A stretch of DNA of 64,000 nucleotides from Chitinophagales bacterium (lineage in GTDB: Bacteria; Bacteroidota; Bacteroidia; Chitinophagales; Chitinophagaceae), in NCBI GenBank assembly GCA_017303835.1, contig JAFLBI010000001.1, positions 310,001 to 374,000 of the forward strand, written 5' to 3'. The notes beneath the pieces were generated by a model. That model ran no database searches, was not told the origin of the DNA, and saw only the letters and a program-made list of their open reading frames with translations. Below, in pieces: positions 17,831 through 28,592 of the stretch (the stretch's first letter is position 1; every line of letters starts with the position of its first letter). The translations under genes were made by a program, and so were the position numbers.

Positions 17831-18958
17831 ATGAAGTACAGGTTTGTTGTTTTCTTGGGTTTGTTTTTCAGCATGCAGGTGTATGCCCAACAGAAAACGC
17901 CTATCTGGAAAAAGCTGCATCCAGATTCTTTGGTAAACCTCAACCTGAAAGTTTTGCCGGTTCCTGTAGCTTCCTATTCTCCGGAAACAGGATTGTCGGT
18001 TGGCTTTAACCTCAGTTATTTTTTCAATGCTGGGGATAGTGGTGCCAAAGCAACCACCCGAAATTCCTTGGCAGGCCTTGAGTTTCGTTATACCAGTAGA
18101 AAGCAAACAACTATTCAAGCAAACTGGAGTATTTATACGAATAAAGAGCAATTCTTTATCAATGGTGCAACAGGGTTTGCGGATTTTTATGAGCGTTTCT
18201 GGACATTAAGCACGCCCGCCGGAGATAATGATCGATTCAGGGAGCTTCAATACTATCGCACTTATTTTAGAAATACGTTTGCCAAGAATTTGGGTAAGCA
18301 ATCATTTCTTGGTTTCGCTTTGAATTATAATCGCATCACGAATATGCGTTTGTCGGGCGATACTTCCATCAAGATCAACAATATCCCTGGCGCAAATGGT
18401 AGTACAGTATTTGGTCTTGGTCCGGTATTATTATTGGATCATCGCGATAATCAATTCAGTCCCTCCAGCGAAGCATGGTATGCAGCTTTCAATGCTTTGT
18501 TTTACCTGAATGCATTAGGTGGTCAGTATACTTTTCAGCAATACAATATTGATTTACGACAATACAATGTGATTAAAGCAACAAATGGTTTGTTGTGTTT
18601 TCAAGCAGTTGGCAATTTTGGTTCTGGCGAGATTCCTCTGGTTGAAAAATCCCGGTTAGGCAGTAACATGATCATGCGTGGATACTTTCAAGGGAGATTC
18701 CGCGATAATCAGTTATTGGCAGCGCAAGTGGAATACAGACAACCTCTTGGTCGGTTCTTGGTGCTGGCTGCTTTTATGAGTGCGGGACAAACAGCACCAT
18801 CACTTTCATCCATGCGGATGAACAATATGGAATCAGCCGCAGGCGGTGGTGTTCGGGTTTTGCTCAATAAAGCCAAGAAGATTTATGCCAGAATTGATGT
18901 GGGTTATACCCGCTTGGGCAATTTTGGATTCTATGCCCGCTTGGGCGATGCATTTTAA
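17831..18958 (+). CDS. BamA/TamA-family outer-membrane barrel protein
   Basis: 375 residues. Signal peptide (cleavage near VYAQ, residue 20), then amphipathic beta strands ending with an aromatic-rich tail ([13 protein letters not shown]), typical of an outer-membrane barrel of the Omp85 surface-antigen family. There are no POTRA domains, since the N-terminal region is only about 25 residues. This is the short type common in Bacteroidota and not the main BamA. A TATGTTTG element lies only 4 bases before the ATG. Confidence 0.8.
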   Translation: MKYRFVVFLGLFFSMQVYAQQKTPIWKKLHPDSLVNLNLKVLPVPVASYSPETGLSVGFNLSYFFNAGDSGAKATTRNSLAGLEFRYTSRKQTTIQANWSIYTNKEQFFINGATGFADFYERFWTLSTPAGDNDRFRELQYYRTYFRNTFAKNLGKQSFLGFALNYNRITNMRLSGDTSIKINNIPGANGSTVFGLGPVLLLDHRDNQFSPSSEAWYAAFNALFYLNALGGQYTFQQYNIDLRQYNVIKATNGLLCFQAVGNFGSGEIPLVEKSRLGSNMIMRGYFQGRFRDNQLLAAQVEYRQPLGRFLVLAAFMSAGQTAPSLSSMRMNNMESAAGGGVRVLLNKAKKIYARIDVGYTRLGNFGFYARLGDAF

Positions 18959-19524
18959 TCGCCGTCGTGATAGCATTTTCTGCAACGAGGCTCATATACA
19001 TCTTTTTCACCCAATAAGACCTGACCAGTCTGTTTAGTTTTTCGGTATGAGATATTAGCAATATTGCCACACTTCACACATATCGCGTGCAGTTTGGTAA
19101 TATAATCGGCAGTAGCCAACAAATTCGGCATCTGACCAAAAGGTTTGCCCATATAGTCCATATCCAGACCGGCAACTATCACCCTGATACCCCGTGTAGC
19201 CAAGGTTTCACAAACATGCATGATCTGGTCATCAAAGAACTGAGCTTCATCAATACCCACCACATCAACATCTTCAATCATCAGCAGAATTTTCTGCGAG
19301 TTATCGATAGGCGTAGAGTGTATTGCATTGGCATCGTGGCTGACTACCTGGGTTTCATCGTAGCGCACATCAATAGCAGGCTTGAATATTTCTACTTTTA
19401 GATTGGCAATTTTAGCTCTTTTCAGGCGGCGGATGAGTTCTTCGGTCTTGCCGCTGAACATGCTGCCACAGATTACTTCAATCCAGCCTCTTCTTTCTCC
19501 TGATATGTTAGGTTCAATAAACAT
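18955..19524 (-). CDS. tdk: Thymidine kinase
   Basis: 189 residues using the ATG at 19524; longer in-frame starts upstream add non-conserved sequence. Walker A GSMFSGKT at 20-27, the VGIDEAQFF lid region, and structural zinc cysteines in CVKCG and RCRKCY near the C-terminus. Phosphorylates thymidine to dTMP in salvage. The stop TAA is shared with the convergent barrel gene (TTAA). Confidence 0.93.
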   Translation of the reverse strand: MFIEPNISGERRGWIEVICGSMFSGKTEELIRRLKRAKIANLKVEIFKPAIDVRYDETQVVSHDANAIHSTPIDNSQKILLMIEDVDVVGIDEAQFFDDQIMHVCETLATRGIRVIVAGLDMDYMGKPFGQMPNLLATADYITKLHAICVKCGNIANISYRKTKQTGQVLLGEKDVYEPRCRKCYHDGD

Positions 19525-19603
19525 GTCTGAAAAACACGAAATTTCAGTTGAGCGATGTAATTTTAAGAATCGCGTAAAGATAACCCTCAAACCTTCATCC
19601 CCC

Positions 19604-20245
19604 ATGGAAAGAGTGGGCACTTTGATCAATAAATTAAAAGAACAACTGGAACAGGGTGCTGGTCCGGACAAAATGTTGATTACCCTGCAAATGCTGCAAA
19701 CGGAACTAATGCAACAGCAGCAGGTTGTAAAAGGATCCAGTGGGGTATCTGTAGTTATGCCTTCTATGCCGGTGCATCAACCTCCTGTTGAAATCAAAAT
19801 GGTAGAAGCCAGACAACACAAACCGGTTAAGAAAGAGGAACAGAGTGGTTGGTTGTTTGATCCTGTGGTAACCATTCCTACATTGGCCCATCAACCCGTT
19901 AAGGAAGTGTTTGAATTAAACGGCCATTATGCAGATAGTGATGGTGAGAGCTTGAATGAAAGATTGAAAGAGGAATATGTAGAAGTTTCTAGCGTATTGA
20001 ACGGTGCGCCTATTCGGGATTTGCGTAAAGGCATTGGTGTAAACGATCGTTATCTTTTCATCAATGAGTTGTTCCGTGGTGATGAGAATATGTATGAGCG
20101 TAGTATCAAAACCATAAATGCGTTTAATATTCTTGCTGAGGCGGAATATTGGATTCAGCGTGAATTAAAAGTAAAGTTGGGTTGGCCGGATAATAATCCA
20201 ACCGTTAGTCATTTTGATCAATTGGTCAAGAGACGATTTAATTGA
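19604..20245 (+). CDS. Conserved hypothetical protein beside thymidine kinase
   Basis: 213 residues from the ATG at 19604. An alternative ATG at 19523 would overlap the tdk start on the other strand, leave no room for tdk control and add coding-unlike residues. The N-terminus is predicted helical ([17 protein letters not shown]). The middle is low-complexity (Q, V, P). The C-terminal 80 residues are conserved-looking: [19 protein letters not shown] then [11 protein letters not shown]. No function is assigned. It ends with a 28-base overlap of the convergent Kdo transferase gene. Confidence 0.75.
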   Translation: MERVGTLINKLKEQLEQGAGPDKMLITLQMLQTELMQQQQVVKGSSGVSVVMPSMPVHQPPVEIKMVEARQHKPVKKEEQSGWLFDPVVTIPTLAHQPVKEVFELNGHYADSDGESLNERLKEEYVEVSSVLNGAPIRDLRKGIGVNDRYLFINELFRGDENMYERSIKTINAFNILAEAEYWIQRELKVKLGWPDNNPTVSHFDQLVKRRFN

Positions 20246-21465
20246 ATCCATTCAATCGTCTTTTCTGTTGCACCCTGCTTAGCGGCAACATAGTTACCAG
20301 CTTTTTCTCCAATGCTTTTCCTGTGTATGCTATCTGATATCAGTTTAGCTAGATTTTGTTGCGCATCAGATTTGTTGTGCATAACGATGGCGCCACCAGC
20401 TTCAATCAATTCAATCACTTCTGCATATTTATGATAGATGGGGCCTAGCAAAACCGGCTTGTGGTAGACCGCTGCTTCCAATACATTGTGTACGCCTTCC
20501 TTGTCAAAACCACCGCCAATCCAGGTGATGTCAGCGTAATGATAAAGTTTGGTAAGTAAACCAATTCTATCGATTAATAAAATCCGACCTGATTGTCCTT
20601 TTTCTGCATTTGTATAAGTAATTGCTTCAGGTATTTGTTTGCAGGCTGCTTCAATACTTGATGCGTCTACATGATGTGGAGCAATGATGAAACATAGATC
20701 AGGGAAAGCATGCATCATTTCTTGCAGTAGCACATGGTCTTTGGGCCAGGTACTTCCTGCAACCAGCGTAGTTCTGCCTTGTATGAAACTATCTACTACT
20801 TTGTTAGAGGAAAATTGTCTAGCAATAGTAGCTACACGGTCAAAACGAGAGTCACCACTAATCATGGCTTCGCCAGTATAACCACATTCACGTAAAAGAG
20901 CTAATGAGTTTTCGTTTTGAACAAAAATCGCTGAGTAGGTTTTCAGTATTTTTCTATGTAGTTGCCCATACCATTTAAAAAAGGGTTGGTCTTTTCTAAA
21001 TATAGCTGCTATTAATAAAGTTGGAATCTGCTTTTCTTGTAAAGTAGTGAGGTAGTAATACCAGAATTCATACTTGATAAATATAGCCAGTTTTGGATTG
21101 GCTGTTTCGATAAAAGCTTTTGCGTTTTTCTTTCCATCCATTGGCAGGTAGCAGATATGATCTGCATGCGGATATTGTTTGCTTGGTTCTAAACCTGATG
21201 GAGAGAAAAAACTGATGAGGATTGCGTAATTGGGGTATTGTAAACGTAATGCTTCAATAATGGGCTTGCCTTGTTCAAATTCGCCAAGGGATGCTGCATG
21301 TACCCAGATAAGCGGCTTTTGGTTATGCTGCTTCCAGCTGTGCAGCTCTGTTAAAACCCGTTTTCTGCCTGCTACCCAAGCTGCAGCTTTGGGATTGCGT
21401 AAAGCAAGCAATCGTGCTGCCAACACATACACTTGTAAAAACAGGTTATAGAAGAGTATAGACAT
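20218..21465 (-). CDS. waaA: 3-deoxy-D-manno-octulosonic acid transferase
   Basis: 415 residues, GT30-type GT-B glycosyltransferase that adds Kdo to lipid IVA at the inner face of the cytoplasmic membrane. Visible: one N-terminal membrane helix, WVHAASLGEFEQGKPI, VAGSTWPKDH, IAPHHVD and the sugar-nucleotide loop WIGGGFDKEGVHNVLEAA. It indicates a lipid A-Kdo type LPS. Its 3' end overlaps the convergent hypothetical gene by 28 bases. Confidence 0.92.
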   Translation of the reverse strand: MSILFYNLFLQVYVLAARLLALRNPKAAAWVAGRKRVLTELHSWKQHNQKPLIWVHAASLGEFEQGKPIIEALRLQYPNYAILISFFSPSGLEPSKQYPHADHICYLPMDGKKNAKAFIETANPKLAIFIKYEFWYYYLTTLQEKQIPTLLIAAIFRKDQPFFKWYGQLHRKILKTYSAIFVQNENSLALLRECGYTGEAMISGDSRFDRVATIARQFSSNKVVDSFIQGRTTLVAGSTWPKDHVLLQEMMHAFPDLCFIIAPHHVDASSIEAACKQIPEAITYTNAEKGQSGRILLIDRIGLLTKLYHYADITWIGGGFDKEGVHNVLEAAVYHKPVLLGPIYHKYAEVIELIEAGGAIVMHNKSDAQQNLAKLISDSIHRKSIGEKAGNYVAAKQGATEKTIEWIQLNRLLTN

Positions 21466-21540
21466 TCCCTCAAAAGTAGCTTAAAGAGGCAATGGATTCC
21501 TGATGCACTCGGCTTTTTTGCAGTATTTTCGCGTCAAGTT

Positions 21541-22674
21541 ATGATGAGACCAATTCAGATGGTAGATACCAAGACGCAGTATCTCCATATCAAACAAGAA
21601 ATAGACAAGGCGGTGCTGGATGTTATTGACAGTGCAGCATACATCAATGGTAAGCCTGTGCAGGATTTTGCAGCCAATCTGGCTGCTTATCATGGTGCCA
21701 AGCACGTGATTCCCTGCGCCAACGGTACCGATGCTTTGCAAATTGCGATGATGGCCCTTGGCTTGGAGCCGGGTGACGAAGTGATTACCCCATCTTTTAC
21801 CTATATCGCCACAACAGAAGTAGTTGCCCTGCTTCGCCTGAAGCCGGTATTTGTAGAAGTGGATCCTGCTACTTTCTGTATGGACCCTGAAAGTCTGCGT
21901 AAAGCAATTACCCCAAAAACCAAAGCCATTGTGCCGGTTCATTTGTACGGTCACCCCGCACATATGGAACCCATTCTGCAGATTGCTAAGGAATACAATC
22001 TTTTTGTGATTGAAGACAATGCACAAGCCATTGGTGCCGACTACGCATTTTCTAATGGACGTGTAGCCAAAACTGGTACCATGGGGCATATCGGTGCAAC
22101 ATCCTTCTATCCAAGCAAGAACCTGGGTGCTTATGGTGATGGTGGTGCACTTTGTACCAATGATGATGCATTGGCGCATAAAATGAAGATGATTGCCAAT
22201 CATGGTCAGCAAACGCGTTACTACCATGAAATTGTGGGTTGCAATTCCAGATTGGATACCATTCAGGCAGCGATTCTGGATATTAAATTAAAACGCTTGG
22301 ATAGTTATATCGCTTCAAGAAGAAAAGCAGCTGCTTACTATGATCAAGCATTTGCGAATCATCCAAAAATCAAAACACCTTACACTGCTGCTTATGGTAA
22401 GCATGTGTATCACCAATATACGTTAACCCTGGATGGCGTTGATAGAGATGGATTGAATAAATATTTGGCAGAGCATAAGATTCCATCCATGATTTATTAC
22501 CCTGTGCCCGGACACAAACAACAAATGTTTGCGGCTTTTGGTCTGGATGCATATCATCTTGAAATCACCGATTGGTTAACAGAAAGAGTAATCTCTCTGC
22601 CTATGCATACTGAGCTGGATGAAACCCAATTGCAGTATATTACAGAGCATGTGCTAAACTATATCAATTCTTAA
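21541..22674 (+). CDS. DegT/DnrJ/EryC1/StrS family sugar aminotransferase
   Basis: 377 residues. PLP-dependent fold type I: CANGTDALQIA near the N-terminus, GDEVITPSFTYIAT, VPVHLYGHP, EDNAQAIGA, and FYPSKNLGAYGDGGAL with the Schiff-base lysine in SKN. It transfers an amino group to a keto-sugar nucleotide for surface polysaccharide. First gene of a four-gene run (gaps of 19, 11 and 4 bases) making activated sugars. The specific sugar is unknown. Confidence 0.9.
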   Translation: MMRPIQMVDTKTQYLHIKQEIDKAVLDVIDSAAYINGKPVQDFAANLAAYHGAKHVIPCANGTDALQIAMMALGLEPGDEVITPSFTYIATTEVVALLRLKPVFVEVDPATFCMDPESLRKAITPKTKAIVPVHLYGHPAHMEPILQIAKEYNLFVIEDNAQAIGADYAFSNGRVAKTGTMGHIGATSFYPSKNLGAYGDGGALCTNDDALAHKMKMIANHGQQTRYYHEIVGCNSRLDTIQAAILDIKLKRLDSYIASRRKAAAYYDQAFANHPKIKTPYTAAYGKHVYHQYTLTLDGVDRDGLNKYLAEHKIPSMIYYPVPGHKQQMFAAFGLDAYHLEITDWLTERVISLPMHTELDETQLQYITEHVLNYINS

Positions 22675-22693
22675 GCAATCATAACAAGCAATC

Positions 22694-23995
22694 ATGAAAA
22701 TAGCAGTAATTGGAACGGGCTATGTGGGATTGGTAACGGGTACTTGTTTTGCTGAAACCGGCAATAAAGTAACCTGTGTGGACATCGATGTCAACAAAGT
22801 CAATAAACTCTCTAACGGCCAGATCACTATCTACGAGCCTGGTTTGGAGAAGATTTTCTTGCGCAACCTGAAAGAAGGTCGACTGAAGTTTACCACTAAT
22901 CTGGCTGAAGGAGTAGAAGATGCACAAATCATTTTCCTAGCCCTGCCAACACCTCCCGGTGCGGACGGTTCAGCGGATTTGAAGTATGTCTTGGGTGTAG
23001 CTTCCGATTTAGGTAAGATTCTGAAAGAGTATAAAGTCATCGTTGATAAGAGCACAGTACCTGTTGGTACAGCTGAGAAAGTGCACAACGCTGTTGCGGC
23101 CAACTACAAGGGTGAGTTTGATGTGGTGAGCAACCCTGAGTTCTTAAGAGAAGGGGTAGCAGTGGATGATTTCATGAAGCCTGATAGAGTGGTGATTGGC
23201 ACCAACTCTGAAAGAGCAAGAAAACTGATGGGCGAATTGTATGCACCATTCGTAAGACAGGGTAACCCCATCATCTTTATGGATGAAAAATCAGCTGAGT
23301 TAACCAAATATGCAGCTAACTCATTCTTGGCTACGAAGATTTCCTTCATGAACGAGATCGCACAATTGTGTGAGAAACTAGGCGCTGATGTAGATATGGT
23401 ACGCAGAGGTATTGGTAGTGATGAGCGTATCGGTAAACGGTTCTTATTCCCCGGTATCGGTTATGGTGGTAGCTGCTTCCCTAAAGATGTACAGGCTTTG
23501 ATTAAGTCGGCAGATGAAGTGAGCTATGATTTCAAGATTTTGAAAGCGGTAGAGGTGGTGAATGAGAAGCAGAAACTGCACCTGATGCCGAAGATTGAAG
23601 CTTATTTCAAGAACGACTTGAAGGGCAAGCATTTTGCTTTGTGGGGATTGGCGTTCAAACCCAACACAGATGATATCCGCGAAGCACCGGCTTTGTACCT
23701 GATTGATGCACTCACCAAAGCAGGCGCAACCGTAACTGCATTTGACCCTGAAGCTATGCCAAACGTAGAAGCACAGATTGGTAGCAAGGTGGTTTATGCG
23801 AAAGATCAGTACAGCGCATTGGAAGGTGCAGATGCTTTGATCATTGCAACAGAATGGAGTGAGTTTAGAACACCGGAGTTCGAGCAATTAGATGCAAAAC
23901 TGAAACACAAAGTGATCTTCGATGGTCGCAATGTGTTTGATACAGATAAGATTCGTTCACTGGGCTACCATTACGAAAGTATCGGCAGGCCTTAA
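22694..23995 (+). CDS. ugd: UDP-glucose 6-dehydrogenase
   Basis: 433 residues. Rossmann [15 protein letters not shown] at the start, [18 protein letters not shown], the catalytic-cysteine loop [11 protein letters not shown], and a C-terminal UDP-binding domain ([15 protein letters not shown]). It oxidises UDP-glucose to UDP-glucuronate with 2 NAD+. The product is the substrate of the next gene. Confidence 0.95.
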   Translation: MKIAVIGTGYVGLVTGTCFAETGNKVTCVDIDVNKVNKLSNGQITIYEPGLEKIFLRNLKEGRLKFTTNLAEGVEDAQIIFLALPTPPGADGSADLKYVLGVASDLGKILKEYKVIVDKSTVPVGTAEKVHNAVAANYKGEFDVVSNPEFLREGVAVDDFMKPDRVVIGTNSERARKLMGELYAPFVRQGNPIIFMDEKSAELTKYAANSFLATKISFMNEIAQLCEKLGADVDMVRRGIGSDERIGKRFLFPGIGYGGSCFPKDVQALIKSADEVSYDFKILKAVEVVNEKQKLHLMPKIEAYFKNDLKGKHFALWGLAFKPNTDDIREAPALYLIDALTKAGATVTAFDPEAMPNVEAQIGSKVVYAKDQYSALEGADALIIATEWSEFRTPEFEQLDAKLKHKVIFDGRNVFDTDKIRSLGYHYESIGRP

Positions 23996-24006
23996 CGCAA
24001 ATAATT

Positions 24007-24990
24007 ATGTCAAGAAAACGCGTATTGATTACCGGTGCAGCCGGCTTCCTCGGTTCACACTTGTGTGATCGCTTCATCAAAGAAGGTTACCATGTGATTG
24101 CTATGGATAATTTGGTGACAGGTGATCTGAAAAATATTGAACACTTATTCAAACTAGAGCAGTTTGAATACTATCATCACGATGTAACCAAGTTTATCCA
24201 TATTCCGGGTGAGCTACACTATATCATGCATTTCGCTTCACCAGCAAGCCCTATTGATTATTTGAAAATCCCTATTCAAACATTGAAAGTGGGTGCACAT
24301 GGTACACACAATTGTTTGGGTTTGGCCAAAGAAAAGAAAGCCAGAATTTTGGTTGCATCAACCAGTGAAATCTACGGTGATCCACTCGTGCATCCGCAGA
24401 CAGAAGAATACTGGGGTAATGTAAATCCGGTTGGTCCGCGCGGTGTATACGATGAAGCCAAGCGTTTCATGGAATCCATCACCATGGCTTATCATACATT
24501 CCATGGAGTAGAAACCAGAATTGTCCGCATTTTCAATACCTATGGTCCGCGCATGCGCCTCAATGATGGTCGCGCTCTGCCTGCGTTTATTGGACAAGCT
24601 TTACGTGGTGAGGACTTAACTGTATTTGGTGATGGTAGTCAGACACGTTCATTCTGTTACGTGGATGATTTGGTGGATGGTATTTACCGTTTGTTGCTGA
24701 GTGATTATGCAATGCCGGTGAATATTGGCAACCCGAATGAAATCTCTCTCAAGGATTTTGCAGAAGAAGTGTTGAAACTGACAGGCTCTTCTGTAAAGAT
24801 TAGTTATAAGCCTTTGCCTGTAGATGATCCGAAGCAACGCAAGCCGGATATCACCAAAGCAAAATCTATATTGGGTTGGGAGCCTAAGGTTGATCGTGCA
24901 GAAGGTTTGAAGAAGACCTATGATTACTTTAAATCGCTCCCATCAGAAGAGTGGTTCAAACAGCCTAAAGAGTTTCAAAGCAGAAAATAA
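24007..24990 (+). CDS. uxs: UDP-glucuronate decarboxylase (UDP-xylose synthase)
   Basis: 327 residues, extended short-chain dehydrogenase. [14 protein letters not shown] cofactor loop, [11 protein letters not shown] (diagnostic of UXS), STSEIYGDP, and the catalytic YDEAKR. Converts UDP-glucuronate to UDP-xylose. It follows ugd by 11 bases, so the two steps from UDP-glucose to UDP-xylose are consecutive in the operon. Confidence 0.93.
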   Translation: MSRKRVLITGAAGFLGSHLCDRFIKEGYHVIAMDNLVTGDLKNIEHLFKLEQFEYYHHDVTKFIHIPGELHYIMHFASPASPIDYLKIPIQTLKVGAHGTHNCLGLAKEKKARILVASTSEIYGDPLVHPQTEEYWGNVNPVGPRGVYDEAKRFMESITMAYHTFHGVETRIVRIFNTYGPRMRLNDGRALPAFIGQALRGEDLTVFGDGSQTRSFCYVDDLVDGIYRLLLSDYAMPVNIGNPNEISLKDFAEEVLKLTGSSVKISYKPLPVDDPKQRKPDITKAKSILGWEPKVDRAEGLKKTYDYFKSLPSEEWFKQPKEFQSRK

Positions 24991-24994
24991 ATAC

Positions 24995-25876
24995 ATGCTT
25001 CCACTGATATTGGTAACAGGCAGAAACGGCCAGCTAGGTTGGGAACTGGAGCAGGTTGCACATGTATATGCACAACAGTTTCGTTTTCATTTTACCACGA
25101 GAGTGGAACTGGATTTAACACAGCCTGATCAAGTACAGGCAGCACTCGATAGAATTCAACCTGATTATATCCTGAATTGTGCAGCTTTTACGGCTGTAGA
25201 TAAAGCAGAGCAGGAGCAGGAAGCCGCACTCAAAACCAATGCACACAGTGTGGGCGAAATGGCGGCATGGTGTGAAAGCAATGGCAAGCAGCTGATCAGC
25301 ATTTCTACCGACTATGTATTCGATGGAAAAGGTACAGCGCCTTATACCGTGCAGCATCCAACTGATCCATTGAATTATTATGGTTACAGTAAATGGTTGG
25401 GCGAGCAGTTAATCAAAGAAAATCATCCCAAGGGCATTGTTGTGAGAACTTCCTGGGTGTATAGTACCCATGGTAATAATTTCGTACGTACCATGATGCG
25501 TTTAATGAAAGAACGCAATGAGTTGAATGTGGTAGCAGACCAAATTGGTTCGCCTACTTATGCAGCTGATTTAGCACAGGCATTAATGCAAATGGTGATT
25601 GGCCTGCAAGCAGGTAGGCTGCACCAATCTGTCTATCATTATAGCAATGCAGGAGTGATTAGTTGGTTCGATTTTGCAACAGCGATCAGAGACAAAGCTG
25701 GATTAACCTGTCAGGTTAATCCTATTCCATCTTCTGCATATCCAACTCCCGCTAAGCGCCCGGGTTACTCTGTAATGGATTGTTCAGATTTAGTTAGCGA
25801 TTTTGGTATTCAGCTCAAACCTTGGCAAAAAAGTCTGGAAACTTGCATTCAACAATTACAACAAACACATGTATAA
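24995..25876 (+). CDS. rfbD: dTDP-4-dehydrorhamnose reductase (RmlD family)
   Basis: 293 residues from the ATG at 24995, 4 bases after the uxs stop; upstream in-frame codons lie inside uxs. GRNGQLGWELEQ cofactor loop, NCAAFTAVDKAE, STDYVFDGKG, and the catalytic YGYSKWLGE. Normally makes dTDP-L-rhamnose. The other rml genes (A, B, C) are not in this window, so it may act with distant genes. Followed directly by a terminator. Confidence 0.9.
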   Translation: MLPLILVTGRNGQLGWELEQVAHVYAQQFRFHFTTRVELDLTQPDQVQAALDRIQPDYILNCAAFTAVDKAEQEQEAALKTNAHSVGEMAAWCESNGKQLISISTDYVFDGKGTAPYTVQHPTDPLNYYGYSKWLGEQLIKENHPKGIVVRTSWVYSTHGNNFVRTMMRLMKERNELNVVADQIGSPTYAADLAQALMQMVIGLQAGRLHQSVYHYSNAGVISWFDFATAIRDKAGLTCQVNPIPSSAYPTPAKRPGYSVMDCSDLVSDFGIQLKPWQKSLETCIQQLQQTHV

Positions 25877-25880
25877 AAGA

Positions 25881-25906
25881 AAATCCCGCCAATTGGCGGG
25901 ATTTTT
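25881..25906. terminator. Terminator between the sugar-nucleotide operon and tRNA-Gln
   Basis: AAATCCCGCC, loop AATT, GGCGGGATTTTTT. It can serve both the operon from the left and tRNA-Gln from the right. Confidence 0.85.
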
Positions 25907-25913
25907 TCGGTAG

Positions 25914-25984
25914 TTGACCCATAAGGATTCGAACCTTAACAGACAGAACCAAAATCTGTAGTGCTACCGTTACACCATGGGTCA
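25914..25984 (-). tRNA. tRNA-Gln (anticodon TTG)
   Basis: Reverse strand reads TGACCCATGG...; 7-bp acceptor TGACCCA/TGGGTCA, anticodon stem ACAGA/TCTGT with loop TTTTGGT (anticodon TTG), T-loop GTTCGAATC. 71 bases, CCA not encoded. Confidence 0.95.
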
Positions 25985-26000
25985 ATCCGTAATAGGGGTG

Positions 26001-26032
26001 CAAAAATAGGGTTGGGCCTAAAATGTTCCAAA
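26001..26032 (-). promoter_or_regulatory. Promoter of tRNA-Gln
   Basis: On the reverse strand TTTG (26032-26029), 20-bp spacer, TATTTTTG (26008-26001). The predicted start lies about 10 bases upstream of the tRNA 5' end. Confidence 0.65.
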
Positions 26033-26119
26033 TTTTTTCTCTCTTCCTTCAACAGTTTTTATACCGACTAGTTTCACACAGTTCTGTGAATCCGTAACTT
26101 GTGGCAAATAACCCACCAC

Positions 26120-26791
26120 ATGAAGCAATTGCTTGGCGTTTGCGTATTGAGTTTAGCGCTGATGTCTTTTCAGCCCCCCAAAAAGAAAAAAATCATCTTC
26201 TTTGGTGATTCCATCACTGAAATGGCGGTGAAATATGAAGGCTATCTGGTAAAACTGGATTCGATGATCGCTGCGCAGGGAATGAAAGAACAATATGAAC
26301 TGGTGGGGTCTGGCATCAGCGCAAACAAGGTATATGATCTGTATTTGCGTCTGGAAACAGATGTGCTGGAGAAAAAACCTGACGTTGTCGTAATTTATAT
26401 CGGTGTAAATGATATCTGGCACAAGAAATTGGCAGGAACAGGAACGGATTTCTGGAAGTTTACTAAGTTTTATGAGGCGCTGATCGCTAAGATGCAGGCA
26501 GCCAATATTCAGGTAGTTGTTTGCACACCTGCTGTCATTGGAGAGCGTACTGATTTCTCTAATGAAATGGATGGCGACTTGAATTACTACAGCAATTGGA
26601 TTCGTTACTATGCAGCACAAAAAAATCTTCCTTTAGCCGATATCCGCAAAGCTTTTTTGGAATACAATCTTATTTACAATAAACAGAACCTGGAGCAGGG
26701 TATACTCACTTCAGATAAAGTACACTTGAATCCGGAAGGTGCCAGGGTAGTGGCTGCCACGATGTGGACAGCCATACGCCAGCTGAAATAA
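26120..26791 (+). CDS. Exported GDSL/SGNH hydrolase
   Basis: 223 residues from the ATG at 26120; an upstream TTG at 26099 would give a poor signal sequence. Signal peptide at residues 1-18, then block I IIFFGDSIT (nucleophile S31), block III IGVNDIW, and block V DKVHLNPEG with the catalytic Asp/His. Predicted periplasmic esterase, acetyl-xylan esterase or rhamnogalacturonan acetylesterase-like; the substrate cannot be told. Converges on tyrS with a 1-base gap. Confidence 0.88.
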   Translation: MKQLLGVCVLSLALMSFQPPKKKKIIFFGDSITEMAVKYEGYLVKLDSMIAAQGMKEQYELVGSGISANKVYDLYLRLETDVLEKKPDVVVIYIGVNDIWHKKLAGTGTDFWKFTKFYEALIAKMQAANIQVVVCTPAVIGERTDFSNEMDGDLNYYSNWIRYYAAQKNLPLADIRKAFLEYNLIYNKQNLEQGILTSDKVHLNPEGARVVAATMWTAIRQLK

Positions 26792-26792
26792 T

Positions 26793-28076
26793 TTATACGG
26801 CTTTTACGAAGTAGTAATTCTTTTTGCCCTTCTGTACAAGCAGATATTTGTTCTGCAACAAGTCAGCAGTAGTTACCTGTGTCTTGTCTGCGCCAATCTT
26901 AGTTTTGTTCAAGCTGATGCCGCCGCCTTGCCACATTTTTCTGGCTTCTCCCTTGCTGGGGAAAATGCCATTGTCGGCCAAAAAGCTTAACAATTCATAA
27001 CCTGCTTCCAATTGTGCCATAGGTATTTCAACAGAAGGCACGCCATCCATCACCTGCAACAATTGTTGTTCAGATAAACTTTGCAATACTTCTGTAGTAG
27101 CATTGCCAAACAAGATTTCAGAAGCTTTGATGGCGAATTCCAAATCTGCTTTACTATGCACAAAAGTTGTCAGTTCTTCTGCCAATGTTTTCTGCAGGGT
27201 GCGCAAATGCGGTGCAGCTTCATGTTCTGCAATTAGTGTATCAATGGTTTCTTTTGGTAGAAGTGTAAATATTTTGATCCACTTGCGTGCATCTTCATCA
27301 CTAGCGTTTAACCAGAACTGATAGAACTGATAAGGTGAAGTTTTATTGGCATCTAACCACACATTGCCTTTTTCTGTTTTACCAAACTTGCCACCGTCTG
27401 CTTTTGTGATGAGCGGACAAGTAAACGCGAAAGCTTCACCGCCTGCTTTTCTGCGTACAAGCTCAGTACCAGTAGTGATATTGCCCCACTGATCGCTACC
27501 GCCCATTTGCAGTTTGCAATTTTTGTTGGCATAGAGCCAGTAAAAATCATAACCCTGCATCAACTGGTAAGCAAACTCGGTATAGCTGATGCCTGTTTCG
27601 CCTTCAATACGCTTACGCACTGAATCCTTGGCCATCATGTAATTCACGGTAATATGCTTGCCAGTATCGCGGAGAAAATCAATAAAGCTGATGTTTTTGA
27701 ACCAATCATAGTTATTCGCCATCTCGGCTGCATTTGCCTTGGCAGGATCAAAATCCAGAAATTTTTCTAATTGTGCTTTTACGCCGGCAATATTGCGTTG
27801 CAGGGTATTTTCATCCAGCAGATTGCGTTCTTCGCTTTTGCCGCTGGGATCGCCTACCATACCGGTAGCGCCACCAACTAATGCAATGGGTTTGTGTCCG
27901 GCACGCTGTAAATGAACCAATAGGAGAATGGGTACAAGACTGCCAATATGCAGGCTCTCTGCAGTAGGGTCAAAGCCAATATAGGCCGTCGTCATTTCTT
28001 TCTGCAATTGCTCTTCCGTACCGGGCATAATGTCCTGAATCATGCCACGCCATCTCAGTTCTTCTATAAGGTTCAT
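26793..28076 (-). CDS. tyrS: Tyrosyl-tRNA synthetase
   Basis: 427 residues using the ATG at 28076, which gives the family N-terminus [11 protein letters not shown]. Class I signature HIGS at 43-46, tyrosine pocket YGF-like [19 protein letters not shown], and KFGKTEKG in place of KMSKS. C-terminal S4-like RNA-binding domain (about 365-427). Charges tRNA-Tyr; the cognate tRNA is at 33155. Confidence 0.96.
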   Translation of the reverse strand: MNLIEELRWRGMIQDIMPGTEEQLQKEMTTAYIGFDPTAESLHIGSLVPILLLVHLQRAGHKPIALVGGATGMVGDPSGKSEERNLLDENTLQRNIAGVKAQLEKFLDFDPAKANAAEMANNYDWFKNISFIDFLRDTGKHITVNYMMAKDSVRKRIEGETGISYTEFAYQLMQGYDFYWLYANKNCKLQMGGSDQWGNITTGTELVRRKAGGEAFAFTCPLITKADGGKFGKTEKGNVWLDANKTSPYQFYQFWLNASDEDARKWIKIFTLLPKETIDTLIAEHEAAPHLRTLQKTLAEELTTFVHSKADLEFAIKASEILFGNATTEVLQSLSEQQLLQVMDGVPSVEIPMAQLEAGYELLSFLADNGIFPSKGEARKMWQGGGISLNKTKIGADKTQVTTADLLQNKYLLVQKGKKNYYFVKAV

Positions 28077-28142
28077 GTATCCTGAATTTGCCGCAAAAGT
28101 AATCATTGCGCCGATTCCGGCTGTGCCGCTTATTTTTGCCCC

Positions 28143-28520
28143 ATGAAAACAACTGGTATTGGAACACGTGTGCTGAATTTTCTGGTTGACACCCTGCTGG
28201 TCTTTCTGCTAGCTATGCTGTTTTACCGCATTTGGAACTGGAATGTGTTTTACTGGGGCTTTACCCCTTTGAATTTTGGCTGGTTCTTTTTTGGTACCCT
28301 GTTTCTGTATTATTTCGTTGCAGAAGGCTTTTTTAGTAAAAGCCTTGGCAAGCGCATCAGTTATTCCCGTGTGGTCAGTAAGACAGGCGGCAAAGCAGGT
28401 TGGGGTAGGATTTTTATCCGTAGTTTGGTTCGGCTCACAATTATAGATATGTTTTTCATCCCTTTTCTGGATAAAACCCTGCACGATTACCTGAGTGGTA
28501 CCGAACTGGTGCAGGATTGA
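28143..28520 (+). CDS. RDD family membrane protein
   Basis: 125 residues. Starts [14 protein letters not shown], containing the R...D...D pattern of RDD domains, with two helices in the N-terminal 60 residues, a [12 protein letters not shown] loop and a further helix around [11 protein letters not shown]. Function of the family is unclear (possible transport or ion antiport). A TATTTTTG box ends 4 bases before the ATG, so the mRNA may be leaderless. Confidence 0.8.
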   Translation: MKTTGIGTRVLNFLVDTLLVFLLAMLFYRIWNWNVFYWGFTPLNFGWFFFGTLFLYYFVAEGFFSKSLGKRISYSRVVSKTGGKAGWGRIFIRSLVRLTIIDMFFIPFLDKTLHDYLSGTELVQD

Positions 28521-28592
28521 TTGGTTATATTTCCAAAATCACAAGCCTAGCCGAGGGGCATTGCTTTAATTTCGCGGCTCAAAACGTACACT

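Noticed and set aside
19382..19603. Longer starts (19382 or 19523) for the hypothetical gene beside tdk
   Set aside because: They would overlap tdk on the other strand and add residues that do not look coding; the ATG at 19604 fits better.
21481..22227. 248-aa minus-strand ORF over the aminotransferase gene
   Set aside because: Antisense shadow; the plus-strand frame has full aminotransferase motifs.
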